Assembly: GCA_023818905.1 (NCBI GenBank)
Contig: JAMWDE010000027.1
Coordinates: 1-9,342, forward strand
Source of the DNA: Candidatus Omnitrophota bacterium
GTDB taxonomy: Bacteria > Omnitrophota > Gorgyraeia > Gygaellales > Profunditerraquicolaceae
Reading direction: 5' to 3'
Length of the DNA: 9,342 bases
Under the pieces are notes generated by a model that saw only the letters and a program-made list of their open reading frames with translations, did not search any database and was not told the DNA's origin. The translations under genes were made by a program, and so were the position numbers. Shown here one piece after another: positions 1-8,180 of the stretch (positions are counted from its first letter, which is position 1; the number at the start of each line of letters is the position of its first letter).

Positions 1-375
1 TTCTACATTAAAGAAAAGGATCCTCCTTTTTATAGCCTCCTCTATCTCCTGTGATGTCTTTCCTACTGAAGCATAAACAATCTTATCTGCAGGACAACCT
101 ACTTTGATTGCCCTATACAGCTCTCCGCCTGAAACGATATCTAACCCTGCCCCTTTATTTACTAAGGCCTTTAGAATTGCCAGATTAGAATTGGCTTTTA
201 CAGAGTAGCATATCAGGGGGTTTATCTTACGGAAGGCAGTCTGTAATTTATAGAAATGGTCAATTAAAGTACGGTAACTATAGACATAAAGCGGACTGCC
301 AAATTTATCCACCACATCCTGGACTTTTATATCCTCACAGTAAAGATGATTGTTTCTATACTTGAACCTGTGCAT
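1..375 (-). CDS. lysA: Diaminopimelate decarboxylase, N-terminal part (runs off the window)
   Basis: LysA removes CO2 from meso-diaminopimelate to give L-lysine, using pyridoxal phosphate in the cytoplasm. The 125 codons visible translate without a stop and show the start of the alanine-racemase-like TIM barrel of fold-type III decarboxylases. The PLP-binding lysine is K60 in YSVKANSNLAIL (family form YAVKANSN). It is followed by GAGLDIVSGGEL (about residues 76-87) and a GKT-containing segment (SVGKTSQEIEEAI, about 103-115), both typical of LysA. The C-terminal half, with the substrate-binding and second active-site residues, lies outside the window. The chosen ATG (373-375) directly abuts the argH TAG stop (376-378). 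No Shine-Dalgarno sequence precedes it, so translation probably depends on ribosomes finishing argH. Ornithine or arginine decarboxylases of the same fold are less likely, given the bacterial DAP-type motifs and context. Identification is firm; only the 3' extent is unknown. Confidence 0.93.
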   Translation of the reverse strand, partial: MHRFKYRNNHLYCEDIKVQDVVDKFGSPLYVYSYRTLIDHFYKLQTAFRKINPLICYSVKANSNLAILKALVNKGAGLDIVSGGELYRAIKVGCPADKIVYASVGKTSQEIEEAIKRRILFFNVE

Positions 376-1761
376 CTATTTTTTAAATAGTTGTTCTGCT
401 AAGCTATTTTTACTTGGCGCTATAGATCTTTTTCTCTTAATCACATAGGAAGGATTGCATATCCGACTTAACGTATCCTTATCTAAATATAGAGAGTAGC
501 TCTTAAGTATCTCTGTATCCAAATCCTTAAGCTGTATACCACTTGCTTCTGCATCTCTAATCAACTTACCTACCAGCTGGTGCGCCTCTGAAAAAGGCAT
601 TCCTTTCTCAACCATATACTCTGCCAGCTCTGTAGCATAAAGAGAGTAATCTTGCCGGGTTATCTTTTCAACAGATTTCTTATTCAGTTTTACCTCTTTT
701 ATAAACCCGACCATCAATTTAAGTTCACTTTTAATAATCTCAACTGAAGAGAATAATGGCTCTTTATCCAGTTGCATATCGCGATTATAGGTCAAAGGAA
801 GGCCTTTCATAGTGGTAAAAAGAGAAAGGAGATTTCCATATATCCTTCCGGTGTAGCCCCTGACTAATTCCAAAAAATCCGGATTCTTTTTATGGGGCAT
901 AAGACTACTTCCGGTACAAAACTCCTCTGGTAAAATCAAAAGATCAAATTCCTTTGTAGAGTATAGTATAAAATCCTCAGCCAATCTTGAAAGGTGCATC
1001 TGTAGGATAGAAAGGATACCGAAAAACTCTAATAAAAAATCCCTATCACTCACATCACTTAAAGGGTTTCTGCTTAAGGTAATTCTTAAGTCTTTTCCCC
1101 ATTCTTTTTTAAAATCTCTGATGGCCTGAATGTAATCCTCTTTTCTTATATAACTTCCTGCCAAAGCACCACAACCGATAGGGATTTCTAAATTTTTTAA
1201 AAAAGAGTCTAGACGCTGGAAATCCCTTGAAAACATCCAATAATAGGCAAGGATGTAATCTTTGAATCTGATTATCTGTGCACGCTGGGTATGGGTATAA
1301 CCGATAAATAAATCATCTTTATGCTCGTTGGCTAATTTACTAAAGGCGATTATGTTTTCTGCAAGCAGACTTAAGACCTGTGTTGACTCGGTCAAACAAT
1401 AGAATCTTTCATCAAAGATAATCTGGTCATTGCGAGAACGAAAACTGTGTAGTTTCAAGGCTAAATCTCCAAGTTTATCTTCAATTCTATTTTGAATTTC
1501 AGTGTGGATATCTTCAGATTCAGGATTATATTTAAAATTACCGCTCTTAACCTCTTCTAATATCTCTTTAAATGCAGAATTGAGACTCTCTACTTCTTTA
1601 GGGCTTAACACCCCCATCTTGAGCAATGCCAAAATATGAATCATAGAATGGTAGATATCATACTGTGCAAGTCTATAATCATAATTTATAGAGCGCTGAA
1701 ATCTATCAAAATCAACATCAATCTTTTTTCTAAATCTTCAACCCATCGATTTCTTCGCCAT
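376..1761 (-). CDS. argH: Argininosuccinate lyase, interrupted by in-frame TGA at codon 8
   Basis: ArgH splits argininosuccinate into arginine and fumarate, the last step of arginine synthesis; it acts as a cytoplasmic homotetramer. From the ATG at 1759-1761 the frame reads MAKKSMG, TGA (1738-1740), then RFRKKIDVDFDRF and on to a TAG at 376. The total is 461 codons, the normal family length. The TGA falls on the second glycine of the usual LWGGRF motif. Downstream motifs, numbered from 1761, are YDYRLAQYDI (about 28-37), EDIH (about 84), RSRNDQ (about 108-113), the GYTHTQRAQ segment with catalytic histidine near 157, SDRDF (about 238-242), the fumarase/lyase signature GSSLMPHKKNP (about 284-294) and KGLPLTYNRDMQ. 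A strict reading would begin at the ATG at 1644 (422 aa), but that start lacks a ribosome binding site and drops conserved N-terminal sequence. HSFRSRNDQ, where relatives usually have HTGRSRNDQ or HTARSRNDQ, is another departure. Identity is certain; whether a full protein is made is not. Confidence 0.9.
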
Positions 1762-1768
1762 CTTCTTT

Positions 1769-1774
1769 CTCCTT
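1769..1774 (-). promoter_or_regulatory. Ribosome binding site of argH
   Basis: On the minus strand AAGGAG lies 7 nt before the ATG at 1761, an ideal Shine-Dalgarno arrangement in the 28-nt gap after the argG stop. No comparable site precedes the internal ATG at 1644. This site is the main reason to place the argH start at 1761, upstream of the in-frame TGA. Confidence 0.85.
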
Positions 1775-1789
1775 AATCTCTAATTGCTA

Positions 1790-2959
1790 CTACCTTTTAT
1801 ATGGCATCCCCCAAATCTTGATAAAGCCTTCAGCTAATTTCTGGTCAAACTTATCCCCTTTCCCATAGGTACTCAACTCTTTCTTGTAGAGCGAGTATTT
1901 AGAATCCCTTGCCACAACAGTACAGTTACCCTTAAAGAGTTTAAGCCTTACCGAACCAGTAACATACTTCTGAGTAGATTCCACAAATGCCTCTAAGGCT
2001 TGCCTTAAGGGAGAATACCAGAGCCCGTAGTAGATTAACTCTGAGTATTTCAGACTGATGATCTCTTTAAAATGCATCAATTCTCTATCTAATACCAAAC
2101 TCTCTAACTCTCTGTGTGCTGTATAAAGTATAGTAGCAGCTGGTGCCTCATAGATCTCTCTTGATTTTATCCCCACCAATCTATTCTCTACAAGGTCGCT
2201 CCTTCCTACGCCATAACAACCACCTACTTCATTTAGATAATTAATCAGATTCTTTAATTTGTAGACTCTACCATCTATCTTTCTGGGTATACCTGCCTCA
2301 AAATAGACCTCAATATATCTGGGATAGGTTGTGATCGCAGAAGGACTTTTGGTAATCAAATAGGCATCCTCAGGAGGTTCTTGTTGCAAATCCTCCAGTA
2401 TACCTGCCTCAATACTTACTCCCCAGAGATTACGGTCAATACTATAAGGTTTCTTTTTGGTAACCTCTATGGGGATATTGTAACTACGAGCGTAATCTAT
2501 CTCTTCTTGACGTGACTTAAAATCCCATTCTCTTAACGGAGCGATGATATCTAATTTGGGGTCTAGTATGCCGATAGTAACTTCGAATCTAACCTGGTCA
2601 TTTCCTTTACCTGTACAACCATGGGCAACTGCCTGGGCTTTCTCTCTATGTGCCAATGCAACCAGATGCTTAGCAATTAATGGCCTACCCAGAGCAGTAG
2701 AGAGTAGATACTTACCTTCATAGATAGCATTTGCCTTTAATGCTGGTATGATAAAATCTCGGATAAATTCATCCTGCAAGTCTTTGATATACACTTTAGA
2801 TGCTCCTGCTGCATAAGCCCTAGATTCTATGGCAGAAAAATCCTCCTGTTGGCCTAAATCAGCCACAAGACATATTACTGTATAACCCTGTTGTTTTAAC
2901 CAAAATATAGCGCAGGATGTATCGAGCCCTCCAGAATATGCCAGTACAACCTTCTTCAT
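1790..2959 (-). CDS. argG: Argininosuccinate synthase
   Basis: ArgG joins citrulline and aspartate with ATP to form argininosuccinate, releasing AMP and pyrophosphate; it is a cytoplasmic tetramer. The 389-residue protein is close to the family's usual length of about 400. The N-terminal ATP-pyrophosphatase (PP-loop) motif AYSGGLDTS spans residues 7-15. The citrulline/aspartate-binding segment AHGCTGKGNDQVRFE spans 112-126, and YSIDRNLWGVSIEAGILED follows at about 172-190. The start ATG (2957-2959) overlaps the argF TGA by 4 nt (ATGA), and a GAGGGAG ribosome binding site (2965-2971) lies 5 nt upstream. The start is therefore well supported, and expression is probably translationally coupled to argF. 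The stop is TAG; argH begins 28 nt further on. No frameshift or missing key residue is visible. Confidence 0.97.
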   Translation of the reverse strand: MKKVVLAYSGGLDTSCAIFWLKQQGYTVICLVADLGQQEDFSAIESRAYAAGASKVYIKDLQDEFIRDFIIPALKANAIYEGKYLLSTALGRPLIAKHLVALAHREKAQAVAHGCTGKGNDQVRFEVTIGILDPKLDIIAPLREWDFKSRQEEIDYARSYNIPIEVTKKKPYSIDRNLWGVSIEAGILEDLQQEPPEDAYLITKSPSAITTYPRYIEVYFEAGIPRKIDGRVYKLKNLINYLNEVGGCYGVGRSDLVENRLVGIKSREIYEAPAATILYTAHRELESLVLDRELMHFKEIISLKYSELIYYGLWYSPLRQALEAFVESTQKYVTGSVRLKLFKGNCTVVARDSKYSLYKKELSTYGKGDKFDQKLAEGFIKIWGMPYKR

Positions 2960-3891
2960 CTATGCTCCCTCGCATTTGCAAGTAACCTAATCAGTATCGC
3001 CTTCTGTATGTGTAGACGATTCTCTGCCTGCTCAAATACAATAGAGTTTGGGCCATCAATAACCTCATCGGTTATCTCTTCGCCCCGATGTGCAGGTAGA
3101 CAATGCATTATCAAAACATTCTTTTTTGCTAATCCAATTAAATTCTCATTAACCTGAAAACCTCTAAATATCTCCTTTCTTTTTGCAGCCTCATCTTCCT
3201 TACCCATACTCGCCCACACATCCGTATATACCACGTCTGCATCTTTTACTGCCTTACGTGGGTCGTAAAACAGATTGATGTTTGCTTTTTTAAGTTTAGC
3301 TATCTCTTTTGCTTCTCTTAAAACCTTCTGTTGTGGCTCATAGCCTTTGGGCGTGGCTGCATTCATATTCAGGCCTGTCTTGGCAGAGGCATAAAGAAGC
3401 GAATGACAAACATTATTTCCATCTCCCACATAGGCAAGTAGACGATCTGTAAGATTTTTTAATTTCTCTCTTATTGTATACAAATCTGCTAATGCCTGAC
3501 AGGGATGAGAAAAGTCTGAAAGGCCGTTTATCACTGGGATACTGGCATAACGTGCCATCTCCAAAACATTCTCATGTGCAAATGTCCTTAACACTATTCC
3601 ATCAACATATCGCGAAAGGGTCTTCGCCACGTCCTTTATGGATTCTCTCACTCCCAGATTTATCTCTCCAGGACCTAAGTAGACACAGTTGCCACCCAAT
3701 TGGTACATACCTACCTCAAAAGAAACCCTGGTGCGATTAGATGGCTTCTGGAAAATTAAAGCTAAGGTCTTGCCAAATAATATTCTGCTAAACTTGTTTT
3801 TGTCTTTCTTAAGCTCATCTGCAAGCGAAAACATATCTGTAATCTCTCTTGAGGTCATGTCTTTTATAGATATCAAATCTTTTCTTAACAT
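2956..3891 (-). CDS. argF: Ornithine carbamoyltransferase
   Basis: ArgF transfers the carbamoyl group of carbamoyl phosphate to ornithine, giving citrulline. The 311-residue protein has the two-domain layout of the aspartate/ornithine carbamoyltransferase family. The carbamoyl-phosphate site is FQKPSNRTR (about 47-55; the third motif position varies in the family and is N here), with HPCQ at 129-132. The ornithine side shows DVWASMG (224-230), the SMG loop that separates ornithine from aspartate transferases, and HCLPAHRGEEIT (263-274) with the active-site cysteine. N-acetylornithine transferases (ArgF') are less likely, because the SMG loop and the presence of ArgJ in the cluster point to the free-ornithine route. 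The ATG at 3889-3891 has GAGG 5 nt upstream and follows the argD stop by 16 nt. Its TGA overlaps the argG start codon. Confidence 0.96.
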   Translation of the reverse strand: MLRKDLISIKDMTSREITDMFSLADELKKDKNKFSRILFGKTLALIFQKPSNRTRVSFEVGMYQLGGNCVYLGPGEINLGVRESIKDVAKTLSRYVDGIVLRTFAHENVLEMARYASIPVINGLSDFSHPCQALADLYTIREKLKNLTDRLLAYVGDGNNVCHSLLYASAKTGLNMNAATPKGYEPQQKVLREAKEIAKLKKANINLFYDPRKAVKDADVVYTDVWASMGKEDEAAKRKEIFRGFQVNENLIGLAKKNVLIMHCLPAHRGEEITDEVIDGPNSIVFEQAENRLHIQKAILIRLLANAREHR

Positions 3892-3907
3892 AATTGCCTC
3901 GTATGTT

Positions 3908-5098
3908 TTACTCTTGAATTTCAGAGTAGGTACTAAATACGTTATCTAATATCTTAACTGCTCTGTCTATCTCCTTTTTAGTTACATTCAAGGCAGGCAT
4001 CAATCTTAAAACATAATCATGGGTGCAGTTTATTAAAAGCCCCTGCTTGATACAATCTTCTACAATAGGTCTTCCTGGAATGCTCAGTTCTATTCCAATC
4101 ATAAGACCTATACCCCTGATTTCCTTTATTATCTTAAATCTATTTTGCAACTCATTTAGTTTACCAAATAGATATTCGCCCACCCTCTGTGCATTGGTAA
4201 GCAATCTCTCTTTCTGTATAGTCCTTAATACCGCTAAGGCTGCTTTGCATATAACCGGACCTCCTCCGAAGGTTGAGGCATGCATACCTCTGCCTAGTAT
4301 ATCTGCAATTTCTCTCTTCACTACCATTGCGCCAATAGGCAAACCTCCTCCCAAAGCCTTTGCCAGGGTCATAATATCAGGGATTACGCCGTAGTGTTGA
4401 AAACAGAACATCTTGCCGGTTCTGCCAATACCTGTCTGGACCTCATCTATAATTAACAGAAGATTCTTTTCATCGCATAATTTTCTTAAGGCAAGGACAA
4501 AATCTTTATCTGCTACATTGATACCACCTTCGCCTTGAACTAACTCTAACATAATAGCCACTGTCTTATCTGTAAGATTATCTTCCACCGCCTTTAAGTC
4601 ATTGAATTTTGCAACCTTAAAACCTTCCACTAAAGGAGCAAAACCTTCTTGGTATTTCTTCTGGGCGGTAGCGCTTAAAGCAGCTAAGGTCCTTCCATGA
4701 AAGGAATTCTCAAAAACTATAATCTCATATCTACCTTTACCAAATATTCGGCTAAACTTTATCGCTGCCTCATTAGCTTCAGCACCAGAATTACAGAAGA
4801 AAACCTTAGCAGGGAATGACCAATAAACTATCTCTTTGGCTAATCTTGCCTGAGGTATATGGTAATAGTTATTGGGTATGAATACCAACTTAGAAATCTG
4901 GTGGCGAACCGCTGTCATAATCTTAGGATGACAATGACCCAAATTACACACACCCCAACCCGGAAAAAAATCAAGATAGGACTTGTTCTCTATATCCCAG
5001 AGTCTACTACCTTTTCCTTTGTTAAAAACCAAAGGTATCTTGGTGTAAGTTGACATTATGTAATCATTGTAAAAATCAAAAACATCTTGTTTTTTCAT
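3908..5098 (-). CDS. argD: Acetylornithine aminotransferase
   Basis: ArgD is a class III PLP aminotransferase that converts N-acetylglutamate semialdehyde plus glutamate to N-acetylornithine plus 2-oxoglutarate. The 396 residues match the family. Visible motifs are LDFFPGWGVCNLGHCHP (about 42-58), SGAEANEAA (104-112) for PLP phosphate binding, FHGRT (133-137), DEVQTGIGRTG (218-228) with the aspartate that contacts the PLP ring nitrogen, and TLAKALGGGLPIGA (244-257) with Schiff-base lysine K247. Close relatives such as succinylornithine, 4-aminobutyrate or ornithine aminotransferases share these motifs, but the position between argB and argF makes ArgD the clear choice. Many ArgD enzymes also serve as N-succinyl-DAP aminotransferase (DapC), which would suit the lysA neighbour; that is inference. 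The start lies 5 nt after the argB stop with only a weak ribosome binding site, suggesting translational coupling. Confidence 0.95.
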   Translation of the reverse strand: MKKQDVFDFYNDYIMSTYTKIPLVFNKGKGSRLWDIENKSYLDFFPGWGVCNLGHCHPKIMTAVRHQISKLVFIPNNYYHIPQARLAKEIVYWSFPAKVFFCNSGAEANEAAIKFSRIFGKGRYEIIVFENSFHGRTLAALSATAQKKYQEGFAPLVEGFKVAKFNDLKAVEDNLTDKTVAIMLELVQGEGGINVADKDFVLALRKLCDEKNLLLIIDEVQTGIGRTGKMFCFQHYGVIPDIMTLAKALGGGLPIGAMVVKREIADILGRGMHASTFGGGPVICKAALAVLRTIQKERLLTNAQRVGEYLFGKLNELQNRFKIIKEIRGIGLMIGIELSIPGRPIVEDCIKQGLLINCTHDYVLRLMPALNVTKKEIDRAVKILDNVFSTYSEIQE

Positions 5099-5103
5099 AA
5101 TAA

Positions 5104-5958
5104 TTAATGAACTATCTCTGTGCCTATACCTTTATCGGTAAAGATCTCCAAGAGTAAACTGTGAGGAATACGTGCATCAATTATATGCGTCTTTTTTACT
5201 CCTTTTCTCAAGGCGTATATACAAGCATTAACTTTGGGTATCATCCCTTGTTGGATTACGTTCTGTCGTATTAGGCCTTCTGCCTCTTTTATACTTAAAG
5301 TAGAAATGAATGAATCTGGATCATCAGGGTTACGCATAATACCTTTTACATTGGTAAGCAATATGAACTTTTCTGCCTTTAATGCACCAGCAATATGAGA
5401 GGCCGCCTCATCAGCGTTGACATTGTAGGATTTTTTATCCGTACCCCTTCCCATCGGTAACAAGACCACAATTCTATCTACATCTAACTCCTCTAATATT
5501 GGAATTGTATTTATATCTACCACATTGCCAACCATGCCTAAGTCTATCTTGGCTTTCTTTTCTTCCGCCTGAATTATATTTCTATCCTTACCGTTTAAGC
5601 CTATTGCCTTGGCACCTAATTCGTTTATCTCTTCAACGATAATATCATTCAACCTCTGTAATTCTTCTTCTACCACTACTAATGTCTCTTCATCGGTCAC
5701 GCGCATACCATCTACGAAGTCTGTTTTTTTACCGACCTGCCGCATCCTCTCGCTGATATTGGGACCACCACCATGTACCAATACTGGCTTTAAGCCCATA
5801 AAATTGAGGAACACGATGTCTTCTAAAACCGTCCTTCTAATTTTCTCTTCACCCAAGATGCTACCCCCATATTTTATAACTACTACTTTATTATGAAAAT
5901 TCTTGATGTAGGGTAGCGCCTCTATAAGTACGGCCGCTTTTCTGATTGCCTCTTCCAT
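5104..5958 (-). CDS. argB: Acetylglutamate kinase, arginine-inhibited type
   Basis: ArgB phosphorylates N-acetylglutamate with ATP, the committed step in the acetyl-recycling pathway. The 284-residue amino-acid-kinase-fold protein shows KYGGS (29-33, usually KYGGN), HGGGPNI (62-68), GLNGKD (120-125, usually GLSGKD), the nucleotide-site segment YNVNADEAA (178-186) and GMIPKV (238-243). The N-terminal helix LIEALPYIKNF (about 11-21) and the C-terminal HSLLLEIFTDKGIGT (266-280) match the features that build the hexamer and arginine site in arginine-sensitive kinases such as those of Thermotoga and Pseudomonas. Feedback inhibition by arginine is therefore expected, though not shown. The start ATG at 5956-5958 has GGAG (5966-5969) 7 nt upstream and follows argJ by 33 nt. 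The stop is 5 nt before argD. Confidence 0.96.
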   Translation of the reverse strand: MEEAIRKAAVLIEALPYIKNFHNKVVVIKYGGSILGEEKIRRTVLEDIVFLNFMGLKPVLVHGGGPNISERMRQVGKKTDFVDGMRVTDEETLVVVEEELQRLNDIIVEEINELGAKAIGLNGKDRNIIQAEEKKAKIDLGMVGNVVDINTIPILEELDVDRIVVLLPMGRGTDKKSYNVNADEAASHIAGALKAEKFILLTNVKGIMRNPDDPDSFISTLSIKEAEGLIRQNVIQQGMIPKVNACIYALRKGVKKTHIIDARIPHSLLLEIFTDKGIGTEIVH

Positions 5959-5991
5959 AACCCATCTCCATTTGTTTAAAAACTAATTATT

Positions 5992-7134
5992 TTAATTATA
6001 CTCTGCATTTATCTTGATGTACTGTGGAGTCAGGTCTGAGGTATAAACTACGCAAGAAGCATCACCTCTACCAACGGAAACTAAGATATTAATATTATTT
6101 TTATCCAAAGGGCTTAACTTTATCTTAACCTTATCTTCTTTTAAATCTATACCACTCGCGCCAAGGCTGGCCACAACCCTTCCAAACACATTAGGACTAC
6201 CAGCAAAAAGGGCAATCTTAACCAGGTTAGAATTGGCGATGCTTAAGGCAATCCTTTTGGCCTCAGTAAAATTTTTTGCCTTATCCACTTTGATACAGAT
6301 AAATTTACTCGCACCTTCTGCATCCTGAATAATCATCTTAGCTAAATTAATACAGATAACCTCAACTGCCCTAGTAAACAGTGAGAAGTTCTTATTAACA
6401 TCGATTAGCGGATTAGCTGATACGCCATTGGCCATAATACTTACCATATCATTAGTACTCATACAACCATCAACTGTAATACAGTGAAAGGAATTATCTA
6501 CCGCTATATCCAAAGCCATATCTAAAGCACGTTGGGTAATGTTGGCATCAGTAAAAATAAAACATAACATCGTAGCTAAATGGGGCGCAACCATACCTGC
6601 CCCTTTAGCTACTCCACACAAAGTAATGGGCCTGAACCCTACATTTAATCTTACTGTTATCTCTTTGGTAAAGGTATCAGTGGTCATAATCGCTCTTTTT
6701 GCCTTATCTATACCTTCCTTGGATAAACCTCTTGTCAGCCGAGGTAGTGCCTGTTTAATCTTAGCCAAAGGTAATCTCTTGCCAATAATCCCAGTGGAGG
6801 CAACCAAAACAGTCTCTTCTTTAATTTCTAAAAACTTGGCTATATCATTGGCTATCTGTTTAGCATCTAAGATCCCTGCCTTACCGGTAAAACAATTGGC
6901 ATTGCCACTGTTAACTACAATTGCCCGAAAACCAGTCTTATTCTTTCTTATCAGGTGCTTGCACAATTTTATGGAAGCAGACTGAATCTTATTAGAGGTG
7001 AACCTTGCGCTAACTTTCGCAGGAACCTCAGAATAAAATAAGGCCAGGTCTAATTTAGCTGACCTCTTAATACCTGAAGCCAAACCGTAAGCCAAAAATC
7101 CCCTAGGCAGAAGAGCCGAATGATATATTTTCAT
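5992..7134 (-). CDS. argJ: Glutamate N-acetyltransferase (ornithine acetyltransferase), self-cleaving
   Basis: ArgJ moves the acetyl group from N-acetylornithine to glutamate, releasing ornithine and regenerating acetylglutamate; some members also use acetyl-CoA. The protein is an Ntn-type precursor that cleaves itself into two chains. The cleavage motif KGAGMVAPHLATML (177-190) places the break between A187 and the nucleophile T188. The oxyanion-hole segment ASTGIIG (112-118) and NSGNAN (75-80) are also visible. At 380 residues it is slightly shorter than the common length of about 400, with the usual ...YIKINAEYN C-terminus. Its ATG (7132-7134) overlaps the argC TGA by 4 nt and lacks a strong ribosome binding site, so coupling to argC is likely. 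No argA is present in the window, so whether this ArgJ also makes acetylglutamate from acetyl-CoA cannot be read from the sequence. Confidence 0.96.
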   Translation of the reverse strand: MKIYHSALLPRGFLAYGLASGIKRSAKLDLALFYSEVPAKVSARFTSNKIQSASIKLCKHLIRKNKTGFRAIVVNSGNANCFTGKAGILDAKQIANDIAKFLEIKEETVLVASTGIIGKRLPLAKIKQALPRLTRGLSKEGIDKAKRAIMTTDTFTKEITVRLNVGFRPITLCGVAKGAGMVAPHLATMLCFIFTDANITQRALDMALDIAVDNSFHCITVDGCMSTNDMVSIMANGVSANPLIDVNKNFSLFTRAVEVICINLAKMIIQDAEGASKFICIKVDKAKNFTEAKRIALSIANSNLVKIALFAGSPNVFGRVVASLGASGIDLKEDKVKIKLSPLDKNNINILVSVGRGDASCVVYTSDLTPQYIKINAEYN

Positions 7135-8156
7135 AATAATCCCATCCGCTCAGGAAGTCTATACATAATATTCATATTCTGTACGGCTTGACCAGAAGCT
7201 CCCTTCAGCAGATTATCAATAACAGAGATGATAATTACGTTGTATCCATCCTCTCTTATGCCTATATCGCAGAAATTGGTACCCACCACATCTTTAAGGC
7301 GAGGAAATTCTGATTCAGGCCTAATCCTTACAAAAGGCTCATTTTTATAGAACCTCTTATAAAGACTAACAAGACTTTGCTTAAAATCCTTAATTCCCTT
7401 AATTCTTTTTATATACACCGTAGCCAAGATTCCCCTGTTTAAAGGTACAATGTGTGGCACAAAATTCACCTGAACTTTTCTATCTGCTAATTTTGACAAC
7501 TCCTGATTAATCTCTGGCATATGCTGATGCACATTCACCTTGTATGCCCTCAGGTCTTCATTGGCCTCTGCAAATAAAATTTCCTCTGTAGGTTTTCTGC
7601 CTGCGCCTGTGAGACCAGACTTTGCATCGATAATGATAGAATCTAAATCAAAAGATGAATCCAAAGATACCAAAGGCGCCAAGGCAAGAATCGCTGCAGT
7701 AGGATAACAACCTGGATTGGCAATCAAACGAGCATCTCTGATCTTATTCCGGTAAATCTCAGGTAAGCCATAGATAGCATATTTTAAATTTGTTTTATCC
7801 TTATGTTTTATATTATAAAATTTTTCGTATATACTTATATCCCTTAATCGGTAATCAGCACTCAGGTCAATTATCCTCTTACCTGCTTTTAATAAATCAG
7901 GAACAAAATCCATGGAAGCAGTGTGGGGCAAAGCCAAAAATACCAAATCGCAATTAGCAGAGATATTTTTAGTGTTAGGTTTATCACAGATAAGATCTAT
8001 ACGTCCCTTAAAACGGGTGAATATATCTGAAATCTTTTTGGGTTGGCTAATCTTTGCAGAAAGACTCTTAATGATTACCTGAGGATGCTTAAGGAGTATG
8101 CTGATTAATTCTTCTCCGGCATAACCTGTGGCACCTACTATACCTACGTTTATCAT
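7131..8156 (-). CDS. argC: N-acetyl-gamma-glutamyl-phosphate reductase
   Basis: ArgC reduces N-acetylglutamyl phosphate to the semialdehyde with NADPH. The 341-residue protein starts with the Rossmann motif GIVGATGYAG (5-14). LALPHTAS (74-81) and DLSADYRL (97-104) follow. The catalytic cysteine is C150 in ANPGCYPTA (146-154), and the catalytic-histidine region is VHQHMPEI (209-216, usually HRHTPEI). SGLTGAGRKP (180-189) is also typical. Length and motifs fit the long-chain (type 1) ArgC family. The start ATG at 8154-8156 has an AGGAG site 6 nt upstream (8163-8167). This is the first gene of the arginine transcript, downstream of its own promoter and of the terminator behind rpsI. The stop TGA overlaps the argJ start codon. 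Confidence 0.96.
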   Translation of the reverse strand: MINVGIVGATGYAGEELISILLKHPQVIIKSLSAKISQPKKISDIFTRFKGRIDLICDKPNTKNISANCDLVFLALPHTASMDFVPDLLKAGKRIIDLSADYRLRDISIYEKFYNIKHKDKTNLKYAIYGLPEIYRNKIRDARLIANPGCYPTAAILALAPLVSLDSSFDLDSIIIDAKSGLTGAGRKPTEEILFAEANEDLRAYKVNVHQHMPEINQELSKLADRKVQVNFVPHIVPLNRGILATVYIKRIKGIKDFKQSLVSLYKRFYKNEPFVRIRPESEFPRLKDVVGTNFCDIGIREDGYNVIIISVIDNLLKGASGQAVQNMNIMYRLPERMGLL

Positions 8157-8162
8157 CAGAAT

Positions 8163-8167
8163 CTCCT
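8163..8167 (-). promoter_or_regulatory. Ribosome binding site of argC
   Basis: AGGAG on the minus strand lies 6 nt before the argC ATG, fixing the start at 8156. Confidence 0.8.
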
Positions 8168-8180
8168 GTTTTAAATATAA

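Noticed and set aside
1738..1740. Genome-wide recoding of TGA (as glycine or tryptophan)
   Set aside because: argF, argC and rplM end with TGA at their expected C-termini, tryptophan is written TGG, and no other conserved position in the window is occupied by TGA.
1690..1740. Selenocysteine insertion at the argH TGA
   Set aside because: No convincing bacterial SECIS hairpin was seen just after the TGA, and the aligned family residue is glycine, not cysteine.
4023..4394. Open plus-strand frame of 123 codons
   Set aside because: It lies entirely antisense to argD, has no recognisable protein motif or ribosome binding site, and argD is intact with full motifs.
5609..5896. Open plus-strand frame of 95 codons
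   Set aside because: It is the complement of argB, Ser/Thr/Pro-rich, and has no independent start signals.
6539..6985. Open plus-strand frame of 148 codons
   Set aside because: It is antisense to argJ; the hydrophobic, alanine/leucine-rich product is what the complement of argJ codons gives, with no family resemblance.
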